A DNA stretch of 64,000 bases from Mycogone perniciosa. Taxonomy: Eukaryota; Ascomycota; Sordariomycetes; Hypocreales; Hypocreaceae. Location of the stretch: NCBI GenBank assembly GCA_025331125.1, contig JAOALB010000072.1:62001-126000 (forward strand), written 5' to 3'. This document shows positions 25,965 through 38,190 of the stretch, piece by piece (positions within the stretch are counted from its first letter, which is position 1; the number at the start of each line of letters is the position of its first letter). The notes under the pieces are model-generated. The model ran no database searches. It was not told where the DNA came from and worked only from the letters and a program-made list of their open reading frames with translations. Position numbers and translations under genes: made by a program.

Positions 25965-27940
25965 CTTTGCGGTTGGTGGATGTGGAGACGTTGGAACTAG
26001 GAGCGAGATAAGACTGGATGAGAGAGGGGATTTGGATGGATGGTTGGCAGGCCGGTGGTGATCTTGGGTATTGGGATAGGGGGCGATCGACAAGTTATAT
26101 ACTGCGGCTGATCGCTTGTCTCGGACACAAGGTCACAGCCGGCCTATCATCTACAGCAAACAAAGCAAATGGCGTAATAATCTCATCGCAGATATGCTCT
26201 CAGAAAGGCTTTCGGATGCCGAGCCCATACCACAAAGCCGATAGGGCAGCAAACAAAAGGTCGCGATCCATCTAATCTGTCCCACCTAGATTGTGCGGAT
26301 CCTCCCCCGTATCGTTTCTAGTCTAGGCATAGGGCACAGGTGTCATCATGCGTGTAATGCTTGTATTTGATAAGTTGCCGCCTTTTGCTGTCCTGGCAAG
26401 CCGTTTGGGTTGCGCTGTCGCGGCCGATATTACGGATCTTGGAAGGTCGCTGAGCTCGTGGGGACGGATCGGCACATGAGTGGCCGGAACTCGGGGTCAT
26501 GATGAAGCCGCATGTGCCGTGAGGCTCTAGCAAGGGAGGTGTTCGGATTTGCTGGAGTGAGATGGAGAGATGGAGAGATGGAGACCCGAAAAAACACTCC
26601 GAGTTGTGACCATGCTTAGCCTGCGGTTTCTGGGAGATAAGGGTCTAAGGATCTGTTTAAGGTAAGCTTGGCATCCAGCCACCTCCACAAAGTCCATCAA
26701 GTTGCACCAAGTCGGGCAATGCTGATGAGAAACATCCCTTTCCTGATTTGGTCACTTCCTCCGCGGTCTATATTAGTAGTATTACTGCTTTATGGCCAAC
26801 TGTTTTGCTTAATTGAACAAAGCGTTGAGCTTGAGGTTCGGTCAGTGATTTTGGTATAAGTTCTCCATTGCAGAGTCTTCCGACTACAAGAAGCTTAGGC
26901 GGGATGCCGGAATAGGCAATCGATGATAGGTGTCTTACTACGGCGACTCCCCCCAAGTCAGTCAGTCGAGTCTCCAAAAGCACTGAAACCCCAAAATTCG
27001 TCGGGAATTGCTGGAATCAACAATTAACCACACGTGATGGAAGAAAAGTAATCATAGGACTCGCCGAAATCGCTACATCGGAGCTTACACCCTCTGTCTC
27101 CCACTCAAAATCCACACATCCATTCTTTTCTGCAGTTATGCTTATGGCCTTCCCCCTTGGGCCATTTGCTCCATTTAGAAGGGACAAGATATAGCAAGGG
27201 AGGGGATAGATCTACGTTCGCGTGAGCCGAAATACGAACCTCAATGGCTCACAAGTCTCATTCTTGTTAGTTAAGGCCAGTTGACGGGCCGTGCGCTTAT
27301 GCCTTTACGAGACCGGGCTTCTTGGTGCTGACCAACCAGATGCAAGTCATTGCTGCTCACGGATTTGAGCGGAATCGACATTTTGCCTTTCCGAGGAGAT
27401 TCAATTTTGTTGAAAAGATAGCCGTCTGTGGATCCTGACTCTTCGTATTCTTGTAGATAACCACCGCATGGCCCAAGCATGTCGCGCGACATGAATGCAG
27501 CAGTCGAAACGGTTCTGTGTAAGGTCGTCCACTGGTCTGTCGCCTTGGAATAAGAGAACGATTCGATCTTCCCTGAGCTTCAAGATCCGATTTGTATTGC
27601 TTCAACGACGTCATCGTCTTGGGAGTGTTGTTTGTTTGTTTATTTGCTCAGGTTAAGTGGCCAAGACGGCATTGGACAGGTGATTGATTCTTGGCATGCA
27701 TTGAGACAATTGTAGCTGTGCCTCAACCGCTGTGGCTGGTGCGACAATTTTCACAGAGGGGAGGGGTAATAAATTTGTTTGTGCCTCAGGCCTGGCTCCC
27801 CTCCCTAGGGCTGTGGTTTTTTTGGTGGGGTTTTGGCATCAGTGGCACTACTATTACGACTTGTGCAATCTTTTTCTCGCGACTCTTCGTAGATACCCAA
27901 CGAACGTCCATTCTCCTCCAGCCAAACGACACTCGTCCTA
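25965..27940. other. Divergent promoter region between the ribonuclease and EF-1beta genes
   Basis: About 2 kb without a supported gene. Several 60-90-codon frames on both strands (for example 26318-26533 and 27271-27614, minus) lack family features. A (gagatgga)n microsatellite-like run lies near 26560-26583. The right end leads into the CT-rich EF-1beta promoter. Confidence 0.4.
26094..26101 (-). promoter_or_regulatory. TATA-like box for the ribonuclease gene
   Basis: TATATAAC on the minus strand about 130 bp before the start codon at 25964. Position is plausible for a fungal TATA element; no direct support. Confidence 0.35.
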
Positions 27941-27943
27941 TCC

Positions 27944-27985
27944 TCTCTCCTCTCTCCTCTCTCCTCTCTTCTCCTCTCTCCCCTT
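27944..27985 (+). promoter_or_regulatory. CT-rich tract in the EF-1beta promoter
   Basis: A pyrimidine run made of CCTCTCT repeats ends about 30 bp before the EF-1beta ATG. Such tracts are typical just upstream of the transcription start of highly expressed housekeeping genes in filamentous fungi. Confidence 0.6.
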
Positions 27986-28013
27986 TCGACTACCAACAAG
28001 TCAAACAGCAGCC

Positions 28014-29102
28014 ATGGGTTTCACCGACCTCCTCAACGATGCTGGCGTCGCCAGTGAGTGAAATGCGAGCCCTGCGCGGCCCACGAAACCGTTGCTAACA
28101 GCAACTCACCTCATTAGTCCTGAACTCTTGGGTTTCGACTCGCTCCTACATCACTGGGTATGATTGTTTGCGCTCTATCTTCTCCCATCAATTTCATCTC
28201 TGTCCCGTCGTCTACACTACGCGCCTTTTCTCGCGAATCATTCAGTCCCCCTCCCCCGCCATCATCCCACTCGCAGCCCCTCTCTTCATTTTTTCACCCC
28301 TCATTGCAGAAAAATGGAAGAGAAAAAAAAATAACAGAGCCCCTCACTAACCCCTCCCCCGCCAAACAACAGATTCAACGCCTCGCAAGCCGACGTCGCC
28401 GTCTTCAAGGCCCTCAAGGACGCCCCTGAGGCCGCCAAGTACCCCCACGCTGCCCGTTGGTACAAGCACATTGCCTCTTATGAGGACGAGTTCGCCACCC
28501 TCGATGGCGATGCCACCCTGCCCTACACTGCCTACGGCCCCGAGCAAGCCGAGGTCACCGTGAACCCCGCCAAGGCCCCTGCTGCCGCCGCTGAGGACGA
28601 CGACGATGTCGACCTGTTCGGCAGTGATGACGAGGAGGAGGATGCTGAGGCCGTTCGTATCCGTGAGGAGCGTCTGGCCGAGTACCACAAGAAGAAGTCC
28701 GCCAAGCCCAAGGTCGCTGCCAAGTCTGTCGTTACCTTGGACGTCAAGCCTTGGGGTACGTTTTTTTCTCCCTACCGTGCTGTGCTGTGTTGTGCCATAC
28801 TGCATCTGCAGGAAAATGGCGCATGCAGTCCTTTCTGGTGGAGTGTACATGAGTGCTAACAAATTGCAGATGACGAGACCGACATGGCTGCCCTGGAGGC
28901 CGGTGTCCGTGCCATCGAGAAGGACGGTCTGGTCTGGGGTGCTTCCAAGCTTGTCGCTGTTGGCTTCGGCATCAAGAAGCTGCAGATCAACCTGGTCGTT
29001 GAGGATGAGAAGATCTCCCTGGACGAGCTCCAGGAGCAGATCGCTGAGGAGCTCGAGGAGTACGTTCAGTCCTCCGATATCGCCGCCATGCAGAAGCTGT
29101 AA
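28014..29102 (+). CDS. EFB1: Translation elongation factor 1-beta (EF-1Bbeta, guanine nucleotide exchange factor)
   Basis: Four exons, 28014-28053, 28118-28157, 28373-28755 and 28870-29102, joined by GT-AG introns of 64, 215 and 114 bp, give 231 residues. It recharges EF-1A with GTP during translation elongation in the cytosol. The N-terminal part (about 1-75) is the GST-C-like domain (DVAVFKALKDAPEAAKYPHA). Residues about 101-120 form the acidic hinge with DLFGSDDEEE, which includes the conserved casein-kinase-2-type serine. Residues about 140-231 are the exchange domain (VTLDVKPWDDETDMAALE ... GFGIKKLQI), ending in the usual DIAAMQKL. Length matches fungal orthologues and the frame is intact. 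The start follows the CT-rich tract and gives the canonical MGFTDLL terminus. A long minus-strand frame here is only its shadow. Confidence 0.96.
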
Positions 29103-30207
29103 GGTGCACATACCGGGGACGCTTGACGATGCCGTGCTACGAATTTATCATGGGTAATGATTTGGGGAAACAAGAAAGAATCCATAACCACAACGTGTTT
29201 TTTGCAGCCTGATATGAATTCTGGGCGAGGGATTTTGCTAAAAATGCCCTCTGGCACGCGGATTCTCAACAAAAAATGAATGAAGCATAGACAAATATTT
29301 CTTTTGTGAGACATTTGTTCACCGTGATATACTTGATGTGCTCGATGGTTCATGTGAGTCTATGTGCTGGAAGCTTTGCCTACTAAGACTGACATGCCTC
29401 GCATCCGGGCTGATCCCGAGAAGGCCTACAAGGATATCGCCTGTTATATCGAGCATGTACATGACGACGTCATTTCCCCAATCTTAATGAGAGAGGTCCA
29501 AGGGTAGGCTTGAAAGTCAGCAGCCAGTTGATTTCTCTGAGCTTCTACAGCGCATTCAGGATGATTTATACAACGAAGCTTGGGGCAAATTTCCTGAGGA
29601 CTTAGATAGAAGGCAGTGAAATGTTTGATTTATTGGAGAGAGTTGTTTAGAGAGGAAGGCAATCTAGCCTCAGAGCATAGTGCATATATTTTATCTTTTG
29701 GAGAGACTTAAGCCTCTTGACAAACGGTTTTGAGAGAGATTCCTTATAAAGTCTCTTTATAGTCTTGTCAGAGAAATGGACCCTTTTTTATTTTACCTGA
29801 CTTCTTCTGTGTATTGTTTATCTTGTACAATGAATCACGAAGGCACCAAGTAACGCTGCTGTAAGAGGTTCTGACATAGATTAACATTCTAAACAATCAC
29901 TTTCTCAAAACAAATAGCTATCCGGCAGGTTGGCTACATATGCCAGGCACATAACCCGTAACTTGCACCAATGCATAACCGTCTATCTTGACTCAAAGCT
30001 CACCTCCTAACACTATTACTATATTCATTAGGGGAAATGGGAGGTAATCATGTTCATTGAATGAGATTTACGAGTATAGTTGTTGTAGCTATGTATGAAA
30101 TAGTTGAATTAATATAAAAATTTAAAGTATATGGAATGGATATGAGCTCATTTTAGTACACTGATTTATATACTTTCATTCACAATACATAACGTTAAAT
30201 AACACGA
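29103..30207. other. Intergenic stretch with a short unidentified ORF
   Basis: EF-1beta 3' region followed by unassigned sequence. A 37-codon plus-strand frame begins at the ATG near 29396 (MPRIRADPEKAYKDIACY) and ends at a TAG; it looks protein-like but too short to place. The rest becomes AT-rich after 30040. Confidence 0.35.
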
Positions 30208-30211
30208 CTTT

Positions 30212-30391
30212 GATTAGTCTAGCAGCCTTGAACAACATAGCCCTGATCAGTCTAGCAGCTTCGAATAATATGGCCCTCATTAGTCTAACGGCGTCGAATA
30301 ATACAGCATTAGTTAGTCTAGAAGCTTCAAACGTGGCATGAAAATATTATAGCTTTAAATAGCATGTTCGAAGCTGCTAGACTAATCAAAG
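30212..30391. repeat. 33-bp tandem repeat with a terminal inverted copy
   Basis: Four head-to-tail units start at 30212, 30245, 30278 and 30311, each a variant of GATTAGTCTAGCAGCTTCGA followed by ATAATATGGCCCT. An inverted copy lies at 30366-30391 (GTTCGAAGCTGCTAG then ACTAATCAAAG) and pairs with 30208-30233 with two mismatches. The arrangement could fold into a hairpin of about 180 bp. It lies about 300 bp before the TcA-like gene. Confidence 0.75.
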
Positions 30392-30699
30392 CCACGGCAC
30401 TTAAGCCTACATATATAGTCGGCTCGGAGCTCTTGGAGCATTGATATTGACGAAGATCCGGATTCACTAGCCATCAAATTTGTAATCTGTATTCTAATAG
30501 GTTAAGCTGTCGCACAAGATGTTTCCATAGTCAGCGGCCACGACACTAGATAGAGGCTGGCTCCACCTGTAATCCAGATCAATTGATCTCCGTGAGCGTA
30601 GGCCCATGTGTCTGTTCCTCTCATCCTATCTTATGTCTCGACCAAGAAATTTATAATACTACTGCATATGTGACCCGACACGTTCCCCTGTACATCTCA

Positions 30700-33600
30700 T
30701 TAGACATGCCGTCACGGCCCACCACGTATTCTTTCGCAATATTCCATTTTTATCTGACATAAGCGACGTACCATACGCTTGCTCGAATCATCTGGATTAT
30801 ATAGAAGGCTTGTACGATCTATGGAGGAGAGGGTATTCGGTCACAGACATCTTCAAACTTGAGGATGCGGCATGTAAGACCTGCTGCTCTATCACTAGTC
30901 TGACAGCGTATTTTGCCGATTTGATGGGCCAGCTCAAGACAACCAGGAGCAATAAAACCCAGGAAACCCTTCTTGAGATTCTAGCTAAGCGTCGCCCGGA
31001 TCTCCAAAAAATGCAGCTTACTTGCGCCAATGCGCAAACTATCATTCAGTACATTAGCCTCGTCAACGAAGTACTCGAATCTTTCATTCGCTATAACTAC
31101 GAAAAGGCCCGGGACACGTCTGGGAAATTTATCAGGGACTCTGTTAAGGCATACGATACCCTGAGGACGCGCAGACACCAGAACAGGATGTACACTCGGA
31201 TACAGCCGTATATCAACCTGACAACACGGACAACTTTGTCTACAGCAGCATAGTTTCAGGGCAAATGTACCCATTCACATGCTTCCCCTACAATAGGGCT
31301 CGTGACGAGGTATCCCAGATTCTTGATAGCTTCAGGGTCCAGATGCCTGACCTCGTCAAGACATTCACGGTGCGCCAGCGCTTCCTTAGAGGTTTCCCTG
31401 GTAGCGTGCTACAATGTGACGTTAAAGATAAGCTGGAGCGTTGCATCAACGAAATCTTGGCTCGACAAAGTGCAGCCGAGGTTCTGGGATCGCAACAGGC
31501 CGAATTCGCCGCTATCACGGGCCAGACTTTCTTCCCGAGATAGTATACAGATCTCTTCAATGGGTTGACAGACAGGACCCAGGTATCGTGCATCCCGTCT
31601 GCAAATCCTTGGAAGGCAGCTGATCTATGGGGCTATGGAACGACAAACGCCATGGTCAGTCAGGAGAGTAGCACCTGTCTTTCTCTCATAAAGTCCGAGT
31701 TTATGAAACGAGCTAATTTGGAATTTGAGGACATTCTCGAGCTTGCAAGGACGTAATGCTTCGGTCAGGACTTGGTCATTGTGAACAAAGATGGTACCAA
31801 AGAATTCCAGAACCCCCTTGAAGGCCTACTTCTTCTTTCCAGCTCGTCAGAGCCACCGTATAAGCAGCTCACGGAGAAGATATGCTTCAATCTCCAGGCC
31901 TTCCTGCGTCTACGGGCGAAGTTGAGCTGGACCACTAAAGATCTCGATGCGGCGACCTTGTGTTTACGCTCGCGAGAGATGGGGACTGCTTCCATAATGT
32001 ATAAGCCGAGCGCATCTGACTTCTGCTCCATTTCTCCATACACACTCAAAAATATTGCTTTAATTGTGAAGCTTTCGGAGATAACCGACCAAGACCCAGC
32101 ATCTCTTCTACCTCTTTGGGGTGCGATGGGTACTTACGGAGAAAATTCCTTCATGCATCGCAAGTTCCTCACTCCTGCCCTTAGACAAGTCTGGCCAATA
32201 TTCGATCTTCCACGAGAGGATCGTTTTCCAATTTTACACGGATCTTCTCCCCTTCTCACTGATGCAAGCGGCCCAATTTCTACCAGCCTCGAGTGGCCCG
32301 TCGAACACTATCCACAAATGCTCCACCTAACTCCAAAAACATTGCGGGATGTGCAGCACGCACTTTCGATGCCGCAACTGCAAAGGTTGTGGTGGCGTTT
32401 GTCGAGGGTAAGCCAGCGCCTTGTACCGACCATCTCGTGGAGGAGAAAATTGACATTCAAAATTTAGGCACGCAGTTCAAGTCGGCCGAAATAGTTTTCA
32501 GTAATCTGGATGAGCTTAACGAGGCAATTTGTATCTCGGAAAGGTGGCCCCAGAAGCTTAGGCTTACACCAGACGTTGGCAAAGGTGCCGTGCAGGCAGA
32601 GTTGAGCATCACGGGAGCACTGACTGCCGAAGAGAGCCACGCCATCGAGGATCTCTCCGTTGAGCCAGAGTTGCTGAAGCAAGCGATCAACAACCTACTG
32701 AAACAAGCATTGGCTGTGGGAGATATTATTCAGTCTCGCTTCCAAAAGGCTCAAGGAAGCAATACGACTTGCTCGATTGAGGTTCAACTGGGAACTAAGA
32801 GCAGCGCAAAAACTTCTACAGCTCAAGAGGGAACTGGAAATGCTGGGGTGCAAGAGTTTAGGGGCGAGTTTTCAGTTGACGAGGAAAAGGAGCTGATCCG
32901 GATTGAGTTGCTCAGGCAGGAGAGGCAGAGTGCATTTGTCCAACTCGCTGCCCCAACCATCATTCAAAAACTGTTGGAGACACTCATTGTCAATACTATT
33001 CAGGGAGTGGTACCAGACCTTGATTCCGCCATCATTCCAGTTCTTCTTTGTTACATTATTCGACTCCCTTCTCAAAGTGGTGATGGGCATGAGTCGGTAA
33101 TGACGGCGCTTCAGCGCCTCAGCGAACGAAGCGATGCCACTGCCACTGCATCTTTTGACGCGTACTTTAGTCCCAACACAACAGACGTCTTTACATTGTC
33201 CTACCTTAAGGAGGGTAAGGAGCATGCAGACATGTTGCCGAATCTCACTGTCAATGGGGTCAAGATATCTTTTAACAACGGGACCGTCACATGGAATCCT
33301 TTCTATATGATGGGCGGCTAGACATATCACCTCCAAGGCAACTTCCATCCCTCTCGGCTTCTCTCGTCGACACTAAAATCCATGACCTCGGGTTTTACAG
33401 ACGAGATGTTGCTGCCAGCAGCGAAAGCCCTGGCCGCCAACGAAATCATGACTGCAGTCAGACGCGTCGCGAGTATCTGCAAGACATTAAGATTTCTGCC
33501 GAGGGGTTGGAGTATTTTGGAATCGCCAAGGCTGAAGTGAAGCGCATTCTGGCTATCGACTTCAACGCCACTACACTGGATATACTAGGAATACTCCAAG

Positions 33601-36600
33601 ATTACCGCGAGTTCAAGGAGAAATGCCACCCAAAATCGAGCAGCAAGTCTAATCAGTTTGTTGCTGTGGCTCTCGAGGACCACAGCTGTCAACAGGGACG
33701 CTATTGTTGCTCAAATTGCCGCTTGTACGGGGTGGAACAAGGGCCGTTTACTAGAGGCTCTCGACGCTAAATACCCAAGCACTGACGACGGTGAGGCGAA
33801 CTTGATGGCAAACCTACAAAAGTTTGATCAGCTTCTCAGTCTCCAGGCTATTATCCGACTCGATGAGCGCCTCAGTCTCGCGGCAGGAGTTGAGTCACAG
33901 CCGTCCATGTGGACACTCTTTGACATTGCCCATTCCCGCCACTCGCTTTCCTTTGATGACGATTTGACAGTTGCCCAAAGCCTGCGAACAAGACTTACGC
34001 TGGCTCAGCGGGCCGCGGCAGACCAGGGCCCGATGGAAACCCAGCGTAAAGCGTTGGTGGCCTATCTCTTGCAACAAGATTACATCAAGAAACTCAAGAT
34101 CAGCGACGCGGATGGCCTATTCGAGCATTTCCTCATTGACGTTCAGATGGGCCCACAGTGGAGAACTTCACGCATTAAGCAGGCTATCTCTGTCGTACAG
34201 ATATTTGCCCAGCGTTGTCTACTCGGACTAGAGGAAGAGGTCTCGAAGAACAGCCTTATCCGCGAGCAGTGAGAGTGGCGTCAGCAGTACGCCTTGTGGG
34301 AAGCACATTTGAAGCTATTCCTGTATCCGGAAAACTGGCTTGAGCCCAGCTTGCGTGACGACAAGAGCCAGCTCTTTGAAGAGTTTGAGGCCAGTCTCAT
34401 GAAGAAAGAATTCAGCCTGGACACCTTTACACAGGCCATTAAGACGTATGTCTACGGGCTTAACGAAATCTCTAGCCTGGAGGTTGTTGCATACATACAT
34501 GAACCTCAGGGTATTGCTGATATCTTCCACCTGTTTGGACGTACACGCACTTCGCCGCATACCTTTTACCACCGCACGTTGATGGTAATGAGGCCAGCAA
34601 TGGCCGTTGTTTTCTGGAGGCCATGGACGAAAATCGAGATTGACACTCCATCACTCGAGATAGAGTGGGAAGGCAAACGACTGGACACTACCGGCTCTCA
34701 CTTGATTCCCGTCCTCATTGGTGGGAGGCTCTATTTGTTCATTCCTCAGATTTCGCCCAAGAGTGAGCGAAATGAAAGTGAAGAGGCAACAGCCTATGAG
34801 TCAAACAATTTTGCGTCACTCGCCCAACCCAATGCCAACATAGCTAAGCCTAAACGTACCTGGGAAATCACCATGGGTTGGACTGGGCTAAGTAGGGGAA
34901 CGTGGACACCCAAGCGTGTCTCTACCGGCCTCGTAATGAGCGTACAGCGATCCGACGGCAAAAGTATCAGTTACTTCAGCGTACCCAAAGGGCCTCTCTA
35001 CCCTCTCAAAAACTGGGAAGTGGATTCAATCAACACAAAATGGAAACGGTCATTCTGGACCACACCTTTTCACACGAGCTGATGAAGGCGACGGCTATTC
35101 GCGCGGATCCGCTTAGCAGTGTGTTCGGCGTACTCAATACTCGAAAGCCACATCAGCTTTCTGCAACATTTGGTGCTTACAGCTGCTTGTCACCCATCAA
35201 GCTCCCCCATATACCCCCCTACACCCCCTACCTTCCCTTTCCCCAACATCTCTAATATCTCCCATAATAAACCCTTGGATATCCTAGAGGAGGAGGAGGA
35301 AACTGAGGATGAGGAGAAAACCTTGGATAAGAAGCGAGTTGCGGGTTATCACGAGTTGGCTCGACCAACCTCACTCTACAACTGGGAGATTGGTCTCCAT
35401 TCCGTCCTCATGACCGTGGATCGCTTTTTCGCGACGCAGCTGTTCGGGGAAGCTTTGGAGGTCGCAAGACTAGTGTTTGACCCAACTGTAGATGTCCAGG
35501 TGCAAAGGTATGTCGGCTCATCGACGGATATAGAGGAAATAGAGTCTTGCTGGAAGTTCACACCCTTCCAGGACATTGCCCGGAGGGTGGGTAAGAAACG
35601 CGGGGTCAACCTCAAGCTTTCTGATGTGGTCAAGGACAGCAACTTCAATGTCTCGATTATGGAGCGTCGATCCCACGGGGCTTTGGTCCATGCCACGGCA
35701 CGCGGTCGACCTGAGGCATGCATGAAGTGGATTGTGATGAAATACGCCGAGATTCTGATTGCCGCTGGCGATGTTCACTTCCGTCGTGGCACTATTGAGA
35801 TCTTGCCTTTGGCTATTCAGCGATACACCCAGCCGTCGCATATTCTAGGCCCCGTACCACCCAAGGTTCCCAAGCTGGGCAAGAGAAAGCCATTAAATTT
35901 CTATGACCTGGCGGATGAAGACGACAAACTAGATCTATACCTACCCTTCTCCCCCCAGTTGATTGAAACCCCCAAGGAAAATAGGCTCTCATCAGATCCG
36001 AAGGGGGAGAAAATAGTCAGCCATCTACTGACGACATACTTTTGCGTGCCGCTTAACCCCAAGTTCAAGCAGATGCGAAGCCTTGTGAACGATCGTCTCT
36101 TTAACATTCGCAACTCGTTAGATATCCAGGGGAAATCCATCAAATACGCGCTCCGGGAGCCTTCCATCAATCCGGGCGCTTTAGTCGCCACGAGTGGCAG
36201 CCAAGGACTCAGCGCATCCGTACTTGGCGACCAGGACAGCCCAATGCCGCGACAGAGATTCGAAGTGCTGCTACAGCGAGCTCTAGAGCTGTGAAATGAA
36301 CTTCGTGGTCTCGGTGAACGTCTGCTTTCTGCCATTGAGAAGAAGGAAGGCGAGGCGTTCAGCGCGATGCGAGCACGGCACGCTACAGCGATCCAGAAGA
36401 TGATGCTTGATATTAAGAAGGCCACCTCACTGAAGCGCAACAAACGATTGATAATGCTCAACCGTGAACCTCAAGTATCGCAGCTTTCCTTTTACCTTGC
36501 TCTTATTGGCGAGCCGGAATCACTGGTCCCGTCTGTGAAGAATCCCTGGGTAGTTCTGAACCTTGTGGCCTCTGGAATTGACGGCTTGGTTGCCCCTCTA

Positions 36601-38190
36601 CATCTCATTCCCAACATCGAGGCGAACACAGCGCCCATGGGTGTCGGTGCTACTCTTGGTGTTGGCGGCTCATCGATTGCTATGGCAGTCTCTGTAGGAT
36701 CGACTTACATCAAAATGTTGGCTATGATGGCTGGAGAGGAGGCAGGGCGAGCCTCGCGAAAGGCGCAGCTCAGCCGTCAGCACCAGGAGCGTCGACTGCA
36801 GGCGAACATTCGCGGTCGTGAGATTAAGTCAATCGACAAGCAAATCGACCTTCAAAGCATCAGAATCAAGGCAGCACAGCAAGAGATCGACATGCAGGAG
36901 TCCGCTATTGAAGAGACGATACAGGTTGAGACTTGGTACCGTACCAAATATTCCAGCGAACAGCTGTACAGCCGGATGGAGAAGAGCTTGAGAGGTCTCT
37001 ACTACCGGGCATACACTCTGGCTATCGGTGCTGCGCGCAGGGCAGAGGCTGTACTCTCCTTCGAAAACGGCCATAGGACGTCACTACTCCGCCCGGCAGG
37101 ATATTGGGATGCCTCGCGCGATGGGCTATTGAGTGCAGATCACCTTTATCTAGATCTGAAGAGGCTGGAGACAGTCTATGCCGATTCTATCAAGTCCGAC
37201 TACGATATCACAAAGACAGTGTCGTTACGGCAAATCAACCCACTGGCGCTGTTGACGCTACGCATCAAAGGAAGCACGACTTTCTCGTTGAGCGAGAACC
37301 TCTTTGACACCGACTTCCCTGGCCATTACATGAGGCGAATTAGGTCGGTTTCTGTCTCGATCCCAGCAGTTGTTGGTCCACACAGCAACATCAATGCCAC
37401 GCTGAGACTCATGGGACATCGCTACCGCGTGTCATCAACTGTAGCCAAAGCTGCCGACTACGCTACTCAAGATAGGGACTCCTTCCGAACCGACCACATC
37501 CCCATCTCAGCAGTGGCCATCAGTTCTGGCTCGTACGACTCGGGCGTCTTCGAACTCGCCTTCTTCGGTCACAGCTAAATGCCATTCGAGGGCGCCGGCG
37601 TAATTTCGACCTGGCAGCTGGATCTGCCAGAGATCCGCAAGTTTGACCACGAGACCATCAGCGACGTCGTCTTGCATATACAGTACACGGCGTTGGATGG
37701 AGGCGCCTATCTCCGCTCCATGGCGAACGAGACTGTACGCAACGCATCCAAAGCAATCACCAATGAAGGCCGCGACGAAAGTTTCTGGGCCATGTTGGAT
37801 TTAAAGAACGACTTCGACGGGTGGTACGGATTCTCGTCGAGATTGATCGCTGGTAAGAAGAGCGGCGCAACGGCGAGCATCCAGCTGGGCAATCTGAAGC
37901 ACCGGCTGCCTTTCTGGTCGCGACAGCAGAAGAAGCTGAAGGTCCGCAACATCACATGGGTTTCGCGTAGCAGCAGCCTCATCAATTCGCTCAATCTGAA
38001 GGGGGTAGTTAAGGCAACGAACCCCGCGGACAGCAGGACTTATCCTCTGGGAGAGAGTGCCGTCAAGACTTGGAAGAACCTGGAGGTGACTGACATGAAT
38101 GGATGGGAATTGACGGCGGCTGGATCGGCGCTGGAAAAAGAGGATACTGTGCCGAATGTTTACATGCTGATGCGTTACACGTATGGGTGA
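30700..38190 (+). pseudogene. TcA-like subunit of a Tc insecticidal-type toxin complex, decayed
   Basis: About 7.5 kb of plus-strand coding text in collinear family order, close to the usual TcA length of about 2,500 codons. The N-terminal VRP1-like region lies at 30780-31250 and the central alpha-helical region at 31270-34270. A neuraminidase-like/beta-rich region lies at about 34300-35080 and continues after 35300. The translocation-channel helices and coiled coil lie at about 36300-37050 (glycine-rich GVGATLGVGGSS, then Lys/Gln/Glu-rich heptads), and the C-terminal TcB-binding beta domain at about 37270-38190. In-frame stops occur at 31251, 31541, 31754, 33319, 34270, 35080, 36292 and 37576, with frame changes near 31255, 32300-32460, 33470, 33680 and 35050. 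A GT-AG intron near 35171-35286 is possible. In bacteria TcA forms a pentameric pore that injects a TcB-TcC cargo; neither partner is seen here. Bacterial origin by transfer is inferred. It cannot encode a full-length protein as read. Confidence 0.85.

Noticed and set aside
25512..26000. 162-codon plus-strand ORF opposite the ribonuclease gene
   Set aside because: Low-complexity Gly/Ser-rich antisense frame of the RNase exons, with no family features.
28347..29111. 254-codon minus-strand ORF over the EF-1beta gene
   Set aside because: It is the antisense shadow of GC-rich EF-1beta exons and crosses its introns; the plus-strand gene explains the region fully.
31251..37578. Stops and shifts in the TcA relic as programmed recoding or introns
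   Set aside because: Too many independent stops and at least five frame changes without consistent splice signals, except possibly near 35171-35286.
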